DNA of 50,335 nt from a virus. The notes beneath the pieces were generated by a model. That model made no database searches. It was not told the origin of the DNA and worked only from the letters and a program-made list of their open reading frames with translations. Below are positions 47,021 to 50,335 of this stretch, piece by piece (the stretch's first letter is position 1; every line of letters begins with the position of its first letter). The DNA is taken from IMG/VR virus record IMGVR_UViG_3300042470_000725, positions 1 to 50,335 of that record. One strand, 5' to 3'. Made by a program: the position numbers and the translations under genes.

Positions 47021-48697
47021 ATGACAGCCCCGTCAACAGCAATCGCAGAGCGTGCCTTGCCAATTCTCCGGCCATACCAGAACGATCTAGCCGCCGCCGT
47101 CCGCACGGAATGGGCGGCCGGGGCGCGCAACGTGGTCATGCGTCTGGACACCGGCGGCGGCAAGACGGTCATCCTCGCGCACCTTATCGGGAGCCAAGCC
47201 GCCGCCGTCATTGCGCACCGTCAAGAGCTTGTCGGACAGCTCTCGCTAGCCCTCGCACGCAACGGCGTCCGGCACGACATTATCGCCCCCGATGCGGTCC
47301 GACGCGCCATTGCCCGACTGCACATAGACGAATTGGGTCGAAGCTATTACGCCCCGGGCGCGCCGTGTCGGGTCGCTGGCGTCGACACGCTCAACAATCG
47401 CCGGGAAGAGCTCAAGGCTTGGGCGTCGACGGTCACGTTGGTTGTAGTGGACGAAGCGCACCACGTCATAGCGGCCAATAAATGGGGCACGGCCATGACC
47501 CTGTTTACCAACCCGGCCTGTCGCGGGCTCTTCCCGACCGCCACGCCGCAACGCGCCGACGGCAAGGGTCTAGGCCGGCACGCGGACGGGCTGGCGGACG
47601 TCATGGTGCAAGGGCCGCCTATGCGGTGGCTGATAGATAACGGGCATCTTACCGACTACCGCATGTTTTGCGTTGAGAACGATATGCGCCTGCTAGAGAG
47701 CGACATAGGCGCAAGCGGGGACTGGTCGACCGCCAAGCTACGCGCCGCCGCCCGCGAGTCGCATATCGTCGGGGACGTGGTCGCCCGATATCTTGAGTTT
47801 GCGCCGGGCCTCTTGGGCGTGACCTTTTGCCCTGACGTTGAGACCGCCGGCGAGATCCAAGCGCAGTACGTGGCGCAAGGCGTCCCGGCCGCCCTTCTTA
47901 CGGGCAAGACAGACGGCGGCGTGCGGCGTCACACGCTCAAGAGATACGCCAAGCGCGAGATCATGCAGCTTGTCGTCGTCGATATCGTGAGCGAAGGCTT
48001 TGATCTTCCCGCGATCGAGGTCGCCAGCTTGGCCCGCAAGACGGCAAGTCTCGCGACGTTCATGCAGCAATTTGGCCGGGCGCTCCGGCCCATGCCGGGC
48101 AAGGGCGCGGCCCGCATCATAGACCACGTCGGCAACTTCCTTCGCCACGGGCCGCCCGATCGGCCCCGGGCGTGGTCGCTGGACCGCCGGGAGCGACGCA
48201 GCGGCGGCGGGAGCGACGCCATACCGTCCCGCATTTGCCTTCCGTGGGGGCCGTATCCCGGCTGTTATCAACCGTACGTCCGGACGCTCAAAGCGTGCCC
48301 CTATTGCTCTTGCCCGGCCCCGCCGCCCGTCGGCCGGTCCAGCCCGGAAATGGTCGACGGCGACCTTAGCGAGCTAGACCCGGAGACCTTGGCGCGGCTT
48401 CGCGGCGCGGTCGACGTCGTCAACCTACCGGCCGAAGCGTACCGGGCGACACTGGCGGCAAAGCACATGCCGGAGATCGGACAGCTCGCCGACGTCAAAC
48501 GCCATCACGCCCGCCAGCTCGAGCAAGTGGCGCTCCGGAACGCCATGGACATATGGGCCGGCCAACGCCACGCGGCGGGGCGGACCGATTCGGAGATCCA
48601 GCGGGAATTCTGGTTTACCTTCGGGCTTGACGTGCTCAGTGCGCTAGCCTTGGGCCCAACGGACGCAGCGGCGCTAAGGGGGCGCATTGAAGCATGA
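47021..48697 (+). CDS. Superfamily 2 DNA helicase (DEAH)
   Basis: 558 residues. Q-motif-like LPILRPYQNDLAAAVRTEW, Walker A D43-T-G-G-G-K48-T, DEAH box V-V-V-D144-E-A-H147-H, motif III-like FPTATPQRADG, and motif VI Q349-Q-F-G-R-A-L-R-P. The C-terminal region has LKACPYCSCPAPPP, a possible zinc site. This resembles the RecG/UvsW-type restart helicases of phages. ATG 47021 lacks a good ribosome-binding site. A TTGACG lies at 46996 in the 49-bp divergent region, but no suitable -10 box is seen. Confidence 0.9.
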   Translation: MTAPSTAIAERALPILRPYQNDLAAAVRTEWAAGARNVVMRLDTGGGKTVILAHLIGSQAAAVIAHRQELVGQLSLALARNGVRHDIIAPDAVRRAIARLHIDELGRSYYAPGAPCRVAGVDTLNNRREELKAWASTVTLVVVDEAHHVIAANKWGTAMTLFTNPACRGLFPTATPQRADGKGLGRHADGLADVMVQGPPMRWLIDNGHLTDYRMFCVENDMRLLESDIGASGDWSTAKLRAAARESHIVGDVVARYLEFAPGLLGVTFCPDVETAGEIQAQYVAQGVPAALLTGKTDGGVRRHTLKRYAKREIMQLVVVDIVSEGFDLPAIEVASLARKTASLATFMQQFGRALRPMPGKGAARIIDHVGNFLRHGPPDRPRAWSLDRRERRSGGGSDAIPSRICLPWGPYPGCYQPYVRTLKACPYCSCPAPPPVGRSSPEMVDGDLSELDPETLARLRGAVDVVNLPAEAYRATLAAKHMPEIGQLADVKRHHARQLEQVALRNAMDIWAGQRHAAGRTDSEIQREFWFTFGLDVLSALALGPTDAAALRGRIEA

Positions 48698-49287
48698 CCA
48701 AGACACGCAAAGATGCGCACCTATGGCAGCGCGACCCGGAAGATTGGTATATTGAGCCGGCGAAGAGCGTCCGCCAGCTTCTAACCGTTGAGAGCTTCGA
48801 CGGCTGGACGCACGACCCATGTTGCGGACGCGGGACGATACCGGAAGTGCTGGCGTCGCATGGCGTGACGGTCACGGGGTCGGACATAAAGGACCGGGGC
48901 GCGCCGTTCTTTGCGGGCGTGTCGGACTTTATCGCGACCGGGTGGCTTCCCGAAGGCGTGCAAAACGTCTGCATGAACCCGCCGTACTTCAAGGCGGCCG
49001 GCGCGGAAGCCTGTATCGTGCAAGCTCTGGACAACGCGCCGGGCAAAGTCGCGGCGTTCGTGTCGGCCAAATTCCTGTACGGCGGCAAGCGCTCCCGGCG
49101 GCTCTATAAAACCCGGCCGCCCTCGCGCGTGTGGCTGCTTACCGATCGCCCGTCTTGTCCGCCCGGGGCGTGGCTGGCGGCCGGCAACGTGGCGGGAGGC
49201 GGCGAACAAGACTTTGCGTGGCTGGTATGGGACGTCGTGCAACGGCGGCGACCGGCCGGAATGCCGGCAAGCATGGGGTGGTTATGA
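48694..49287 (+). CDS. DNA N6-adenine methyltransferase-like protein
   Basis: 197 residues from ATG 48694 (ATGA overlap). HD41-P-C-C-G-R-G-TIPEVL is the S-adenosylmethionine-binding motif I, TVTGSDIKDRG is a motif II-like acidic loop, and CMN95-P-P-Y98 is the catalytic motif of N6-adenine methyltransferases. No restriction endonuclease gene is nearby, so it is an orphan enzyme, possibly protecting phage DNA. Target sequence unknown. Confidence 0.85.
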   Translation: MTKTRKDAHLWQRDPEDWYIEPAKSVRQLLTVESFDGWTHDPCCGRGTIPEVLASHGVTVTGSDIKDRGAPFFAGVSDFIATGWLPEGVQNVCMNPPYFKAAGAEACIVQALDNAPGKVAAFVSAKFLYGGKRSRRLYKTRPPSRVWLLTDRPSCPPGAWLAAGNVAGGGEQDFAWLVWDVVQRRRPAGMPASMGWL

Positions 49288-49652
49288 CAAGTGAAGCCTA
49301 CGCACAGTCTCAAGTGCGGCTAGAAGCGCCAACTAAAGGCGTGACCTTGTTCCGGAATAATGTCGGGGTATTGACTGACATAAACGGACGGCCCGTGCGC
49401 TTTGGTCTCGCCAATGACTCCAAGCAACTTAACGAAGTGCTCAAGTCGTCGGATCTCATAGGCTGGCGGCCCGTGCTGATCACGCCGGAGCACGTCGGCC
49501 GGACCCTTGCGCAATTTGTATCGCGGGAATGCAAAGCCCCCGGGTGGAAGTATACCGGCACGGACCGGGAGCGAGCTCAAAAAGCTTGGCTTGATCTGGT
49601 CGCGGCGGCCGGGGGCGATTCTGCATTTGCAACCGGCCCCGGGACACTGTAG
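49284..49652 (+). CDS. VRR-NUC domain nuclease
   Basis: 122 residues from ATG 49284 (ATGA overlap). TLFRNNVGVLTDINGRPVRF, SSDLIGWRPVLITPEHVGR and FVSRECKAPGWKYTGTDRE contain the conserved D, E-x-K and following positions of VRR-NUC nucleases, which act on branched or damaged DNA. It partners the helicase and methyltransferase in one operon. Confidence 0.88.
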   Translation: MTSEAYAQSQVRLEAPTKGVTLFRNNVGVLTDINGRPVRFGLANDSKQLNEVLKSSDLIGWRPVLITPEHVGRTLAQFVSRECKAPGWKYTGTDRERAQKAWLDLVAAAGGDSAFATGPGTL

Positions 49653-49690
49653 CTATGACCGCTACGTCATAAGTCGGGAGACACGAGAGC
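49653..49690 (+). promoter_or_regulatory. Possible regulatory site TGACC-N4-ACGTCATAAG
   Basis: This short gap contains TGACC and CGTCATAAG spaced like the TGACG/CGTCATAAG elements at 2424 and 6288, then CGGGAGAC, the ribosome-binding site of 49691. No clear -35/-10 pair is seen, so its function as a promoter is uncertain. Confidence 0.35.
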
Positions 49691-49972
49691 ATGACAGGGA
49701 CATACACCGCCGACCCGCCGCCCGCCCCGCGACTGGACGTAACCGCCGTCGCGTCAGAGCCGCCACGCACGCCGCCGGTACGGACCGCAACAGCCGTGAC
49801 GTCCGACTATGCGTTTAGCCTGCTGGCGGGCGTTTCGGACCTCTTGCGCGGCATAGGGGCGGAACCGCTCCCGTACCGGCGGCCCCTCTTTAGGACCAAG
49901 TCGCCCAAGGCGAAGCGCAAGCCATACAAGGGCAGCAAGGCCGCCCGGAAGAGAGCCCGCAGATGCAAGTGA
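49691..49972 (+). CDS. Small protein with basic C-terminus
   Basis: 93 residues from ATG 49691 behind CGGGAGAC. A Pro/Ala/Thr-rich N-terminus leads to SDYAFSLLAGVSDLLRGIGA and a strongly basic tail (KSPKAKRKPYKGSKAARKRA). It may bind nucleic acid. Overlaps the TetR-like gene by 10 bp. No family recognised. Confidence 0.6.
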   Translation: MTGTYTADPPPAPRLDVTAVASEPPRTPPVRTATAVTSDYAFSLLAGVSDLLRGIGAEPLPYRRPLFRTKSPKAKRKPYKGSKAARKRARRCK

Positions 49973-50289
49973 CCAACCCCCGTACGCCCCGTTGGCAGGC
50001 GATGAACGCGGCGCGCGACGCCAAGGTGCTTGACGCGGCTTGCGCCGTGGCGAGCGAGACCGGGCTGCAGGGGCTTACCCGGCGGGCCGTGGCGGAACGC
50101 GCCGGGGTGGCGCTCGGGAGCGTGAACCTATCGTACGGCGACCTAGCCGGGCTTCATCGCGCCGTGGTGCAGGAGGCGATCGCGCGCCCCCTTCTAGGCG
50201 TACTTGCACAAGCGCTGGCAATGGGTGATCCTGTCGCCCGCGACGCGCCCGACGGCCTCAAAGCCGAAGCCCTCGCCACCGTCCAGTAA
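49963..50289 (+). CDS. Short TetR-like helix-turn-helix regulator
   Basis: 108 residues from ATG 49963. AARDAKVLDAACAVASETGL, QGLTRRAVAERAGVALGSVN and LSYGDLAGLHRAVVQEAI form the three-helix DNA-binding part of TetR regulators. The ligand/dimerisation domain, usually over 120 residues, is reduced to about 40. It lies directly upstream of the primase gene on the circle, so it is a candidate regulator of early replication genes. A deletion derivative is possible, but the frame is intact. Confidence 0.75.
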   Translation: MQVTNPRTPRWQAMNAARDAKVLDAACAVASETGLQGLTRRAVAERAGVALGSVNLSYGDLAGLHRAVVQEAIARPLLGVLAQALAMGDPVARDAPDGLKAEALATVQ

Positions 50290-50335
50290 AGAGGTTTCCG
50301 TATGGACTCCCTTCCGGGAGCGCTCGCGGCGTTGG
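50209..50335. repeat. Terminal direct repeat, right copy
   Basis: Identical to bases 1-127, covering the end of the TetR-like gene and the first codons of the primase-helicase gene. See the left copy for interpretation. Confidence 0.9.

Noticed and set aside
1-50335. tRNA genes, integrase or insertion sequences
   Set aside because: I found no cloverleaf-like segment, recombinase motif or terminal inverted repeats of a transposon when reading the sequence and products; a dedicated search could still find a divergent one.

Overview
The window is the complete genome of a tailed double-stranded DNA phage with a contractile tail (myovirus morphology). It holds a tail sheath, baseplate wedge and J proteins, portal, terminase, capsid and tape-measure genes, and no bacterial housekeeping genes. 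Bases 1-127 are repeated exactly at 50209-50335. A repeat of exactly that length is what a k=127 assembler leaves on a circular or circularly permuted contig, so the real molecule is probably about 50,208 bp. Base composition is clearly GC-rich. A GapR-like (DUF2312) nucleoid protein and the general gene style suggest an alphaproteobacterial host, but this is inference. I see no integrase, tRNA, CRISPR array or insertion sequence.

Layout. (1) 94-4383, plus strand: a primase-polymerase/helicase, a DUF3560 protein, then a chain of tiny overlapping genes that includes three tandem paralogues. (2) 4376-5155, minus strand: a protein made of five tandem CxxH/CxxC zinc modules. (3) 5156-5541: the only long gene-free stretch, AT-rich, with a 102-bp nested inverted repeat and CTGGAA iterons; it is a candidate origin or packaging site. 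(4) 5542-10389: small terminase, GapR-like protein, small DNA-binding-like proteins, a glycine-rich adhesin and a lysis cassette (coiled-coil/TM protein, holin candidate, GH19-type endolysin, Rz with embedded Rz1), closed by a terminator. (5) 10527-15131: large terminase and an unusual portal protein carrying a C-terminal zeta-toxin-like P-loop kinase. (6) 15091-16489, minus strand: a four-gene accessory module with its own promoters. (7) 16569-39633: MuF-type head protein, a 1,806-residue spike, DUF2213 protease/scaffold, cement protein, major capsid, neck, sheath, tube, chaperones, tape measure, baseplate and a tail fibre. (8) 39736-41185: small genes, each behind its own promoter/operator. 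(9) 41182-46971, minus strand: family A DNA polymerase, small genes, a single-strand DNA-binding protein (DUF2815) and a DUF2800 nuclease. (10) 47021-50289, plus strand: SF2 helicase, adenine methyltransferase, VRR-NUC nuclease and a truncated TetR-like regulator, which leads back across the circle to the primase.

How it works together. Replication appears self-sufficient: primase-helicase, PolA, SSB, SF2 helicase and two nucleases. Early and accessory genes are wired by a repeated promoter design. The TGA stop of one gene lies inside a TTGACG -35 box, followed by a 17-bp spacer and a -10 box that usually overlaps a GTAC-centred dyad.

The signals most worth a second look are: a zinc ribbon that seems reachable only by a -1 frameshift from the SSB gene; the portal-kinase fusion; the five-module zinc protein; a repeat domain shared by cement, sheath and fibre proteins; and the apparent total absence of CAGCTG.
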